A stretch of DNA of 64,000 nucleotides from assembly GCF_935825525.1 (NCBI RefSeq), contig NZ_CAKXZT010000140.1, forward strand, positions 1 to 64,000, in the 5' to 3' direction. The position numbers and the translations under genes are program-made. The notes beneath the pieces are model-generated. The model did not search any database. It was given only the letters and a program-made list of their open reading frames with translations, and was not told where the DNA came from. Shown here one piece after another: positions 26,946-35,303 of the stretch. Positions within the stretch are counted from its first letter, which is position 1, and each line of letters begins with the position of its first letter. The DNA comes from Mesorhizobium escarrei (GTDB lineage Bacteria; Pseudomonadota; Alphaproteobacteria; Rhizobiales; Rhizobiaceae).

Positions 26946-27638
26946 TTGCCCCGAGTGATAAAGCCGCCGGAGATACGATCCGCCGAGCTCCTCGACTGCG
27001 CCCAGCGGCTTTTCTTCGAGCATGGCTACGACAACACGACGGTGAACGACATCATCCGCGAGGCCGGCCTGTCGAAAGGCGCGTTCTACCATTATTTCGC
27101 ATCGAAAGAGGCCCTGCTGGAGGCGCTCGCCACACGTCTCGCCCGCGACAGCTTCACCGAGTTGCAGCCCCTGCTCAACGATCCCTCACTCGATGGGCTT
27201 GGCCGGCTCAATGCTCTGTTTGCCGGCTCGCGGCGGCTGAACGTCGAGCTTGCCCCGCAAATGCGCAAGACATTTTTCGTCCTGTTCCGGCCCGAAAACC
27301 TTGCCCTCTTCCATCGGGTCGACCAGGCGGCCAGGGAATTGGCCATGCCGATAATCACCGATCTGCTCAGGAAAGGCAGCGACGAAGGCATCTTCGACGT
27401 GCCTGACCCGGAAGCCTTCGCCGAGATGTTCTTGCAGCTGCGGCTGATCTTTCGGGATGTAATGCACCGTGCCTTGCTGAAGGCCGAGCGGGGCAATATC
27501 GATGAAGCGGCGCGGCTGCTCGACGATCGGCTGCGGCTCTACGGCATCGCGATCGACCGACTTTTGAAGCTGCCCGATGGAACGATAGAAGCAGTGCAAC
27601 CCGGGTTTGCCCGGGCTTTCCTCGAAGCAGGCCCGTGA
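26946..27638 (+). CDS. TetR/AcrR-family regulator
   Basis: About 230 residues if started at the TTG at 26946, which has TGAGG six bases upstream; a GTG nine bases further (26955) is the alternative. The N-terminal HTH is clear (ELLDCAQRLFFEHGYDNTTV, then LSKGAFYHYFASKEALLEAL), and the rest is the variable ligand domain. It is divergent from the efflux genes with a palindrome between them, the standard layout of a repressor that is released by an exported compound. Ligand unknown. Confidence 0.88.
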   Translation: MPRVIKPPEIRSAELLDCAQRLFFEHGYDNTTVNDIIREAGLSKGAFYHYFASKEALLEALATRLARDSFTELQPLLNDPSLDGLGRLNALFAGSRRLNVELAPQMRKTFFVLFRPENLALFHRVDQAARELAMPIITDLLRKGSDEGIFDVPDPEAFAEMFLQLRLIFRDVMHRALLKAERGNIDEAARLLDDRLRLYGIAIDRLLKLPDGTIEAVQPGFARAFLEAGP

Positions 27639-27736
27639 GCCGCCGGGCCAGGCCACGGCGCAGCGATTCACCGCGCCCCTCGTTATCCCGGCGTATTTGC
27701 CCACGCGCCGACAAAGGGCGGCAGCATAGTGCACAT

Positions 27737-28504
27737 CTATTGTTCGACAGCCTCGCTGCGCAGTCGCTCGGCGAGCGTATCGACCTTCATTTCGGCGGCG
27801 GTCGCGGCGCCGACGGCCTCGGCTATCGGCAGCAGGCTGCGCAAGGTCTCGGCAATATAGTCGTAGATCGGCGAGTCGGGCCCGCTACCGGCGAGGCCGG
27901 CAGAATTCATCTGCGGCGCCGGCAGCCCTGCGCCGGCGAAGACCATCGGTAGCCTGCCACCCATGTCGACCTCGAAACCCGCCCGCTCGATCGTCTCGAT
28001 AATCCAGCCGCGGCATTTGCTGAACAGCGGCGCCTCCGGAAAACTGCGGGTGAGCGGCATCGCCATTTCCTGGAAGGCGATGATGCCGCCCGGCCGAAGA
28101 AACCCGACAAGCCTGCGCAGGGTTGCGACGGGATCGGGCAGATACATCAGGACGAGCCTGCCGATCACCGCATCGAAAGTCTCGTCGGGCGAGAATGTAT
28201 CAAGCTCGCCGGTGGTAAAGCGCGTCCAGTAACACTGGCCGGATTCGGTGGCACGCCGCTCGGCGATGCCTATAGCCCCGCCGAGCGATCGACGCCGAAC
28301 ACTTTTCCCGAGGGCCCGACCAGCTTCCCGGCCAGCAAGGAGACGTCGCCGACGCCGCAGCCAATGTCGAGCACGCGCATACCCGGTCCTATCCCCGCGC
28401 GGCGCAGGCTGATTGACCAAGGCCAACGCAAACGGTGCCGCCGCTGCCAGGCAAAGCGGAACCAAAAGCCCCGCCCGAACCTTACCAATCTGCTCATACG
28501 CCAT
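27737..28504 (-). pseudogene. SAM-dependent methyltransferase, frameshifted
   Basis: Two frames together give a class I methyltransferase. Motif I, MRVLDIGCGVGDVSLLAG, and VFGVDRS are in one frame near 28300-28400. The rest (AIGIAERRATESG, FDAVIGRLVLMYLPDP, LVGFLRPGGIIAFQEMAMPL) is in another and runs to the stop at 27737. The switch occurs at a GGGG run near 28281. The N-terminal part is not readable as a coherent protein, so at least one more change lies upstream. Probably inactive. Confidence 0.75.
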
Positions 28505-28565
28505 CGAGTGAGCCTGTGCGTTAAGTCTAATAAAGCAACGGCTCGGTCATGGGTTCCGGTCTGAG

Positions 28566-29344
28566 ATGTTAGCCGAACAGAACACTCGCTACGAAGAGCA
28601 GTCGAAAGGCACAATCGAACAGGCAGCGGCGGCGAAGCATATTCTTGTCGTCGATGACGACCCCGAAATTCGCGAAATGCTCGCCAATTACCTGGAGAGC
28701 GAGAATTTCAGGGTCAGCGCTGTCGCCGACAGCCGGGCCATGTCGCACGTCTTCAATGAAGACCGGTAGATTTGGTGCTCCTCGACATGCGGCTTGCCGA
28801 TGAGGACGGGTTTGAAATCATGCGGCAACTCGGCAGTCCGCCGGAAGCGCCGCCCATCATCATCACCGGTCACAGGCGCGACGAGGTGGATCGCGCCATC
28901 GGCCTGGAACTCGGAGCTGACGACTACATTACCAAGCCCTTCAGCCTCAGGGAACTGCTTGCGCGCGTTCGCGCCGTACTGCGGCGATCGGGGTCAACGC
29001 GCCAGAATTCGCCTGGCAAGAAGCCCAAACGCTACCGCTTTGCCGGCTGGGAACTCGACATGCGGCTGCGGCGCCTGAGGTCGCCCGCGGGGGAAGCGAC
29101 TCCGCTGACCGCCGGCGAATTCAACCTGCTGGCAGCCTTCCTGCAATCGCCGCAGCAGATCCTGAGCCGCGAGCAGCTTCTCGCTGCTAGCAGAATTCAC
29201 GACGAAGAGATGTTTGACCGCAGTATCGACGTGCAGATATTGCGACTGCGCCGCAAGCTCGAGGTCAACCCGAGCGAGCCGAAACTCATTGTCACCGAGC
29301 GGGGCGCTGGCTACGTCTTCGCTGCCTCAGTCGAGGTGCTGTGA
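28566..29344 (+). pseudogene. OmpR-family response regulator broken by a frameshift
   Basis: The first frame (from ATG 28566) covers HILVVDDDPEIREMLANYL and stops at 28769. The second resumes at once with LVLLDMRLADEDGFEIMRQL, then GADDYITKPFSLRELLARV and a winged-helix domain ending in ERGAGYVFA. A single missing base near 28760-28770 accounts for the break, just before the phosphoacceptor Asp. Without correction the receiver cannot form. A restart at 28772 would give a product lacking the first third of the receiver. It lies back to back with the methyltransferase pseudogene. Confidence 0.82.
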
Positions 29345-29403
29345 CTTTGCCGATGCCCCGTTCTTGGCACGGACAAAGTTCCTGGCAGGGTCAATATGAA
29401 CGT

Positions 29404-29706
29404 TCATCGCCTCAGCGCATGCACGCTATCAACATTGCCGCCGCCTATCGGCAGAGCCATGTCTTCGTCGAGCAAGCGCGTGATGCGAGCGAAGCCGGTA
29501 AAAGCCTTCCTTGCTTCCTCTGCCGACATCCGGCCCGCCAGAGCCGCGGAGCAGCAATTCACTGCGCATCGGTAGACTGGCCCACGCCGGCCGATTGGCC
29601 ATTTGCGCAAGAACTCTATCGCTTCGGCTACGCTATCAATTTCTTCGGCAGGGCTTTCCTGCCGGCGCGAAATCCGCACTGGCGTAAAGAATTGCAGGCG
29701 ATCCAT
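29404..29706 (-). CDS. DUF982 family protein, copy 2
   Basis: A 100-residue protein starting MDRLQFFTPVRISR with GGGAGG seven bases upstream. It matches the copy at 17341-17643 over its whole length (shared RLQFFTPVRI, GRRGPVY, AEEARKAF, GFARITRLLD) and both end in RR. About 75 bases upstream are alike too (TCGATCG, GATCGAAC, GGTTTCCGGC). Function unknown. The longer frame to 29877 is not conserved between the copies, so the shorter start is preferred. Confidence 0.8.
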   Translation of the reverse strand: MDRLQFFTPVRISRRQESPAEEIDSVAEAIEFLRKWPIGRRGPVYRCAVNCCSAALAGRMSAEEARKAFTGFARITRLLDEDMALPIGGGNVDSVHALRR

Positions 29707-29959
29707 TGTTTCCTCCCGGTCGATCGCTATGCGCCTGATCGAACCTTTAAACTCATTGCTGACCATGTGGTTTCCGGCAAACAGCGCCCGATGGTGAAAA
29801 AAGTCGGGCCAAAAACGAAGTCTCTCATATCGTTCGACCGAAATCGAATCACCAAACGTGTCAAAGGAGGCGATCAACCGTTACGCTGCAACGAAACGCG
29901 CAGTTCTGATTGAATGTCTTTTAAGGCTAAGCTGGCAAATCAATCGGTTTGCCGGAACT

Positions 29960-30499
29960 CTATTTGCCGACCATCTCGGCCAGCTTGCGCACCGTGTTCC
30001 AATTGCGCGAGGTGCCGATGCCGAGCCGTTTATGGCTTATCGCCGCCACAAGCCGCGAGCTTGGCTTCTCGCGCGAAAAGAAGATCCAGATGTCGCCGCC
30101 GACGGCCTGCATCCGTTCACCCTTGCCGACATAGGCCTCCAGTGCCGTAATGGCCTCAGCGGCAACAGGCTTGCGCATCACGCGCACCGCTACCTGATCC
30201 GCGCCGGCAGCCGATTCGGCGGGAAACGGGTTGCCGGCCGCAAGCTTCAACCAGTCGTCCGCACGGCGCAAGATGATGTCGACATGGCGGCCGAAGGTGT
30301 TTTGGAACGCCGTTTCCAATCGGCGCTCCAGGGCGGCAATCTCTGTTTCTTTCGTCTCGAAAACCAGATTTCCGGTCGCCACCAGCGTGCGCGGGTTGTT
30401 CAGCCCCAGGCCTTCTGTCATGGCCCTGAGATCGGACATGACGACACGCCGCCCCTCGCCGAGCACGATGCTGTAAAGCAGAGCGACGTATGTTTGCAT
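29960..30499 (-). CDS. DUF1697 domain protein
   Basis: A 179-residue protein starting MQTYVALLYSIVLGEGRRVV with the family's early block MSDLRAMTEGLGLNNPRTLVATGN near residues 21-45 (cut: LVATGNLVFE). DUF1697 proteins are small cytoplasmic proteins of unknown function. It stands 13 bases downstream of pyrG on the same strand and may be cotranscribed with it. In most relatives the first motif is LLRGINVG; here it is LLYSIVLG, so the family's conserved Asn-Val loop is altered. Confidence 0.8.
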   Translation of the reverse strand: MQTYVALLYSIVLGEGRRVVMSDLRAMTEGLGLNNPRTLVATGNLVFETKETEIAALERRLETAFQNTFGRHVDIILRRADDWLKLAAGNPFPAESAAGADQVAVRVMRKPVAAEAITALEAYVGKGERMQAVGGDIWIFFSREKPSSRLVAAISHKRLGIGTSRNWNTVRKLAEMVGK

Positions 30500-30512
30500 G
30501 GCAGCCTGTCGA

Positions 30513-32141
30513 TTAGACCAAGCGGCTCTGCTCCACAGCCGCCTCGATGAAGCTGGCAAACAGCGGGTGCGGATCAAGCGGCCGGCTTTTCAGCTCGGGA
30601 TGATATTGCACGCCGATGAACCAGGGATGGTCCGGATATTCGACCGTTTCCGGCAGCACGCCGTCCGGCGACATGCCGGCAAAGACCAGGCCGCAATCCT
30701 CTAGCCGCTCCTTGTAGTCGACATTGACCTCGTAGCGGTGGCGGTGGCGCTCGGAAATCTGCGTGTCGCCATAGATCTCGGCGATCTTCGAGCCCTTGGC
30801 GAGGTCCGCCTGATAGGCACCGAGCCGCATGGTGCCGCCGAGATCGCCAGTTTCCCTGCGCTTCTCCAGCATGTTGCCTTTCAGCCATTCCGTCATCAGG
30901 CCGACGACCGGTTCCTCGGTCGGACCGAATTCGGTCGACGAGGCATGCTTGACGCCGGCCAGCGAACGCGCTGCCTCGATGCAGGCCATCTGCATGCCGA
31001 AGCAGATGCCGAAATACGGCACTTTTCGCTCGCGGGCGAACTTCGCCGCAAGGATCTTGCCTTCCGCGCCGCGCTCGCCAAAACCGCCGGGGACCAGAAT
31101 GCCGTGGACCTTTTCCAGCCACGGCGCCGGGTCTTCCTTCTCGAATATCTCGCTCTCGATCCAGTCGAGCTTGACCTTGACGTGGTTGGCGAGACCGCCA
31201 TGCGACAGCGCCTCGATCAGCGATTTGTAGGCGTCCTTGAGGCCGGTATATTTGCCGACGACGGCGATGGTCACCTCGCCTTCCGGATTGTGGATGCGTT
31301 TGGACACCGCTTGCCAGGGCTCCATCCGCGGCTTCGGTGCCGGATCGATGCCGAAAGCGGCCAGCACTTCCGAATCCAGCCCTTCATTGTGATAGGCCAT
31401 CGGCACGTCGTAGATGTGCGGCACGTCGAGCGCCTGGATGACGGCGCTCTCGCGCACATTGCAGAACAGCGACAGTTTGCGGCGCTCTTCCCTGGGGATG
31501 GGGCGGTCGGCGCGGACCAGCAGAATGTCGGGCGCGATGCCGATGCCGCGCAATTCCTTGACCGAATGCTGGGTCGGCTTGGTCTTCAATTCGCCCGCCG
31601 TTGGAATGTAGGGCATCAGCGTCAGGTGCACGTAGACGGCGTTGTTGCGCGGCAGGTCGTTGCCAAGTTGGCGGATCGCCTCCAGAAACGGCATCGCCTC
31701 GATGTCGCCAACGGTGCCGCCGATCTCGCACAGGACGAAGTCATAATCGTCATTGCCGTTGAGGATGAAATTCTTGATTTCGTCGGTGACGTGCGGAATG
31801 ACCTGCACGGTGGCGCCAAGGTAGTCGCCGCGTCGCTCGCGCTCGATGATGTTCTTGTAGATGCGGCCCGTGGTGATGTTGTCCTGCTGGTTGGCCGAGC
31901 GGCCGGTGAAGCGCTCATAGTGGCCAAGATCGAGATCGGTCTCGGCGCCATCATCGGTCACGAAGACTTCGCCATGCTGGTATGGCGACATCGTGCCGGG
32001 ATCGACATTGAGATAGGGGTCAAGCTTCTTGATGCGCGCGCGATAGCCTCGCGCCTGCAAGAGAGCCCCAAGGGCCGCTGCAGCGATGCCTTTTCCGAGT
32101 GAGGAAACCACGCCGCCTGTGATGAATACATATCGCGCCAT
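30513..32141 (-). CDS. pyrG: CTP synthase
   Basis: A 542-residue enzyme starting MARYVFITGGVVSSLGKG; an in-frame ATG three codons earlier is possible. The amidoligase domain holds the P-loop-like GVVSSLGKG and the LDPYLNVDPGTMSPYQHGEV block. The glutaminase domain from about residue 290 has the nucleophile motif FGICFGMQ (Cys) and the C-terminal His-Glu pair in YHPELKSRP. It makes CTP from UTP, ATP and glutamine. Downstream of the L,D-transpeptidase and separated from it by a strong hairpin. Length and motifs are normal. Confidence 0.97.
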   Translation of the reverse strand: MARYVFITGGVVSSLGKGIAAAALGALLQARGYRARIKKLDPYLNVDPGTMSPYQHGEVFVTDDGAETDLDLGHYERFTGRSANQQDNITTGRIYKNIIERERRGDYLGATVQVIPHVTDEIKNFILNGNDDYDFVLCEIGGTVGDIEAMPFLEAIRQLGNDLPRNNAVYVHLTLMPYIPTAGELKTKPTQHSVKELRGIGIAPDILLVRADRPIPREERRKLSLFCNVRESAVIQALDVPHIYDVPMAYHNEGLDSEVLAAFGIDPAPKPRMEPWQAVSKRIHNPEGEVTIAVVGKYTGLKDAYKSLIEALSHGGLANHVKVKLDWIESEIFEKEDPAPWLEKVHGILVPGGFGERGAEGKILAAKFARERKVPYFGICFGMQMACIEAARSLAGVKHASSTEFGPTEEPVVGLMTEWLKGNMLEKRRETGDLGGTMRLGAYQADLAKGSKIAEIYGDTQISERHRHRYEVNVDYKERLEDCGLVFAGMSPDGVLPETVEYPDHPWFIGVQYHPELKSRPLDPHPLFASFIEAAVEQSRLV

Positions 32142-32253
32142 GGGAGTCATCGCTTAACGCGGCCGAATTGATTCCGCCAGAGAAAAAACCGCCGCGAAGG
32201 CTTTTTCCCAACAAGGCGCCCTGGTGATGCCCATGCCGGCGCACAACCAAAGC

Positions 32254-32283
32254 AAAAGGGCCGGCGAGGCCGGCCCTTTTTTT
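32254..32283. terminator. Bidirectional hairpin terminator
   Basis: AAAAGGGCCGGC pairs with GCCGGCCCTTTT around a short GAG loop, with T7 on the + strand and four T on the minus strand. It lies just past the stop of the minus-strand L,D-transpeptidase gene and before pyrG, so it should end that transcript. Confidence 0.85.
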
Positions 32284-32297
32284 GACCCGTTAAGGCT

Positions 32298-33416
32298 TCA
32301 GATGATGACGACCTTGGTGCCCACTTTCACCCGGCGGTAAAGGTCCATGACGTGCTCGTTGATCATCCGGAAGCAGCCGTTGGAGGCGCTCGTTCCGATC
32401 GATTGCGGCGCAATGGTGCCGTGAATCCGCAGATGGGTGTCCTTCTTGCCGTCGTAGAGATAGATGGCGCGCGCGCCGAGCGGATTTTCGCCGCCGCCGG
32501 GCATGCCGTCCTTGTAGCGGCCGTAATTCTTCGGCTCACGCTTCTGCATCTCGAGCGTCGGGATCCAGCGCGGCCATTCCTGCTTGTCGCCGACGGCGAC
32601 CGTGCCCTTGAACTGCAGGCCGTCACGACCGACCGCAATCGCATATCGGCGGGCGGTCCAGGAGGATTCGACGAGATAGAGGCGGCGCGCACTCGTATCG
32701 ATGACGATGGTGCCGGGGCTATAGCCGGTGAACTCGACCTCCTGCGGCACGAACTCCGGCTTCACCTTGAACTGCTTCCTGGCTTCCTTCCTGGCGAGAG
32801 CGGCATCGAGGGCGCGGGTCTCGGGGAGCAATGACATCGACGAGGACGTGCCGCCGAACAGGCCGGCGAACAGCCCGACGCGCTGGGGCTTTTGTCCGAC
32901 CGGCTCGCTGCGCAATTCGCCGTTGTTGCCGGTCAGCGCGACGTTCATGGCCTCGGCGGGAATTGCCTCGGCCGACTGGATTGGTGCGATCGGTTGCATC
33001 GGTTCGATGATCTTGACCGGCCTGGCATCGGCCAGCCTGGCCTGGCCAGCGGACTTATCCTTCCTGGCGAGGCCCTTCCTGGCAAGAAACGCCTGCCGTT
33101 GCGCGTCGGACTTGGCTTTGGCCGCCTCGCGCATCGCCAGCTTCCTTGCCTCGATGGCCTTGATTCGAGCAGCCTGCTTGTCAGCCGCGATCTTGGCCTC
33201 GATCTTCCTGATCTGGGCAAGATCGGCCGCGCTCGGGTCTTTTTTCTTCTTGAGGAGCTTTAGTTGCGCCGTATCGCTTTTGGCGGCGACCTTGACGACG
33301 TCAGTTGTGACTGCGGATTTAGGGGCCGAATTGCCCGCCGGCATGGCCGCAAAAGCGGGCGCACCAAGGCTGAGCACGGCCCAAAGGCCGGCTAAAATGA
33401 AGCTGCGAAGCTGCAT
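32298..33416 (-). CDS. L,D-transpeptidase (YkuD/ErfK family)
   Basis: A 372-residue exported protein. The signal peptide is residues 1-24 (MQLRSFILAGLWAVLSL to AFA). A Lys/Ala-rich, probably coiled, segment (about 50-120) and a linker precede the YkuD domain from about 235 (GTIVIDTSARRLYLV). The catalytic motif is HGT then SNGCFRM, with the nucleophilic Cys near residue 350. It would form 3-3 peptidoglycan cross-links or attach outer-membrane proteins to the wall. Alphaproteobacteria commonly carry many paralogues. Ends at a strong hairpin. Confidence 0.9.
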   Translation of the reverse strand: MQLRSFILAGLWAVLSLGAPAFAAMPAGNSAPKSAVTTDVVKVAAKSDTAQLKLLKKKKDPSAADLAQIRKIEAKIAADKQAARIKAIEARKLAMREAAKAKSDAQRQAFLARKGLARKDKSAGQARLADARPVKIIEPMQPIAPIQSAEAIPAEAMNVALTGNNGELRSEPVGQKPQRVGLFAGLFGGTSSSMSLLPETRALDAALARKEARKQFKVKPEFVPQEVEFTGYSPGTIVIDTSARRLYLVESSWTARRYAIAVGRDGLQFKGTVAVGDKQEWPRWIPTLEMQKREPKNYGRYKDGMPGGGENPLGARAIYLYDGKKDTHLRIHGTIAPQSIGTSASNGCFRMINEHVMDLYRRVKVGTKVVII

Positions 33417-33627
33417 GGCGAAGATCCGATCGTTTAATGCTTGTTGCCACGGCGCCGCCCGGCGTCCCCCAAGGACCCCGAAAGTGCCGCGCGCAATCTA
33501 TAATCGATTAATCGGAGACGCCTCAAGCGCCCTGGCGTGCCGCGCCCAGTCGAATCCTCGTGATCGTGCGGCATTTGCCGCGACTGTGTTCAAACAACAA
33601 CAGATCGCGGCGCCGGACGTCTGCTGA

Positions 33628-34086
33628 TTACTGGTTTGGAACCTGCGGCGTTACTGGCAGGGTGGCGCCGTTTGCGGCCGGCGGCGTGGTCGCTCCCGCC
33701 GCTGGCGGTGCAGCGGGAGCCGGGGCTGCGGCATCATTGCCGGAAGGCGGTGTTGGCGCCGTATAGCCGGACGGCGGTGTCGGCGCCGTGGTGCCAGGCA
33801 ACTGGTCGAGCACACCGCCCCCGCCGTTCGTCACAGGCACGCGATCGAGAATATCGATCGGCTTCTCGCCGTAACGGGCGACGATCGACAAGGTCAGCGA
33901 GGTGGCGAAGAACGCCGCCGCCAGGATCGCCGTCGCCCGCGTCAGCGCGTTGGCGGCGCCGCGCGCGGTCATGAAGCCCGATCCGCCGCCGATGCCGAGG
34001 CCGCCGCCTTCGGAGCGCTGCAGCAGCACCACGCCGACAAGAGCAAGCACGACCATGAGGTGGACGACGATCAGTACGGTTTCCAT
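33628..34086 (-). CDS. secG: Preprotein translocase subunit SecG
   Basis: A 152-residue protein with two membrane helices (about 4-22 and 50-70) around the conserved QRSEGGGLGIGGGSG loop. The C-terminal half is an Ala/Pro/Gly-rich low-complexity tail with a repeated APTPPSG unit, longer than in enterobacterial SecG (110 residues) but usual in rhizobia. It assists SecYE in protein export. It lies between tpiA and the transpeptidase on the minus strand. Confidence 0.92.
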   Translation of the reverse strand: METVLIVVHLMVVLALVGVVLLQRSEGGGLGIGGGSGFMTARGAANALTRATAILAAAFFATSLTLSIVARYGEKPIDILDRVPVTNGGGGVLDQLPGTTAPTPPSGYTAPTPPSGNDAAAPAPAAPPAAGATTPPAANGATLPVTPQVPNQ

Positions 34087-34282
34087 AATTTATCCTGGCA
34101 AAGCCTTGCGCGGCCGCGGATACGACCGGTGATTTGGAGGCGGCTCATACAATGCTTTGACGGCATTTCCAAGCCCGTGGCCGGAATATGGGAAGCAATG
34201 AGGCCGTTGCAACGTTTTCCGCTGCGGCACAGTATCCGAAGTGCCCGATAGCCTTTCGATGCCTAATGCATGTCGCGCAAAA

Positions 34283-34313
34283 GCATGCCCTCGGGCCTGA
34301 ACCGAGGGCGTGC
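34283..34313. repeat. 12-bp palindrome in the tpiA-secG gap
   Basis: GCATGCCCTCGG at 34283-34294 pairs with CCGAGGGCGTGC at 34302-34313 with one wobble and a 7-base loop. Together with the next hairpin it fills part of the 305-base gap between tpiA and secG, in which no gene is seen. Palindromes of this style are dispersed in Mesorhizobium genomes. Confidence 0.6.
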
Positions 34314-34350
34314 AGCGGTTTTGCGATAACGACATGCGTAAAAACAACAA

Positions 34351-34396
34351 CCTAAAGCGCGTCGCATTAGGCCGGCCAAACGCGACGCGCTTTAGG
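34351..34396. terminator. 15-bp stem hairpin overlapping the tpiA stop
   Basis: CCTAAAGCGCGTCGC at 34351-34365 is perfectly mirrored by 34382-34396, with a 16-base loop. The tpiA stop codon (34392-34394) lies inside one arm. It probably ends the tpiA transcript or protects its 3' end; no T tract is present. Confidence 0.65.
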
Positions 34397-35159
34397 AGAT
34401 ACTTCGATAGGCTTCGGCAATGCCGAGAAAATCCGCCGCCTTCAGGCTGGCGCCGCCGACCAGCGCGCCGTCGACATTTTTCACGCCGAGCAGTTCGACC
34501 GCGTTCGACGGCTTGACCGAGCCACCATAGAGGATGCGCATCTTCGCCGCTGCGCTGCCAAGTTTTTCCGACAGTTTTTCGCGAATATGCGCATGCGCCT
34601 CAGCAACGTCGGCGGCAGTCGGCGTCAGTCCCGTGCCAATCGCCCATACTGGCTCGTAGGCGATGACGGTGTTCGACGCCGTTGCGTTGGGCGGCACCGA
34701 GCCGGCGACCTGGCGCGACAGCACGTCGAGCGTAGCGCCCGCCTCGCGCTCGGCTCTCGTCTCGCCGATGCAGATGATGGCGACCAGCCCGGCTCGCCAC
34801 GCGGCGGACGCCTTTGCCTGGACAATGGCGTCGTCCTCGTTGTAATCGGCGCGGCGTTCGGAATGGCCGACGATGACGTGACTGGCGCCCGCATCTTTCA
34901 GCATCTCGGCAGAAATACAGCCGGTATGGGCGCCGCTCTCCTTGGTGTGGCAGTCCTCGCCCCCCGCCCGGACCGGCGTGCGCGACAAAATCTCCGCGGC
35001 ATGCGCGAGCAGTGTCGCCGGCACGCAGACCAGCGCTTCAGTCTCCGCATCGAGCCCGCTCATGAAGCCGTTGCCGATCATCCTGAGTTCGTTGAGCGAG
35101 GCGCTGGTGCCGTTCATTTTCCAGTTGCCGGCGACCAGCGGGCGGATTCCTGGTGTCAT
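34392..35159 (-). CDS. tpiA: Triosephosphate isomerase
   Basis: A 255-residue enzyme; ATG 35159 follows GGAGAAG, and an in-frame TTG further up is not needed. Substrate-binding NWKMNG, electrophile His in VIVGHSERR, catalytic Glu in YEPVWAIGTG, and phosphate loop YGGSV are all present. It interconverts dihydroxyacetone phosphate and glyceraldehyde-3-phosphate in glycolysis. Divergent from ppiD; the pair share a 144-base promoter region. Confidence 0.97.
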   Translation of the reverse strand: MTPGIRPLVAGNWKMNGTSASLNELRMIGNGFMSGLDAETEALVCVPATLLAHAAEILSRTPVRAGGEDCHTKESGAHTGCISAEMLKDAGASHVIVGHSERRADYNEDDAIVQAKASAAWRAGLVAIICIGETRAEREAGATLDVLSRQVAGSVPPNATASNTVIAYEPVWAIGTGLTPTAADVAEAHAHIREKLSEKLGSAAAKMRILYGGSVKPSNAVELLGVKNVDGALVGGASLKAADFLGIAEAYRSIS

Positions 35160-35303
35160 GGGATTTGCTTCTCCGGGCAATATTCGGCTGCGTCCTCACT
35201 ACCAAACTCAGCCCACAAAGCAATCGACAGTGGGCCGGAAGGACGCTATTGCGCTTGTTTCAAACTCGGCGCATGCGAAATGCGCAAAAAATCGGAAGTG
35301 ACC

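Noticed and set aside
30738..32102. 454-codon + strand frame
   Set aside because: Mirror of pyrG; the long frame is a by-product of high GC codon use.
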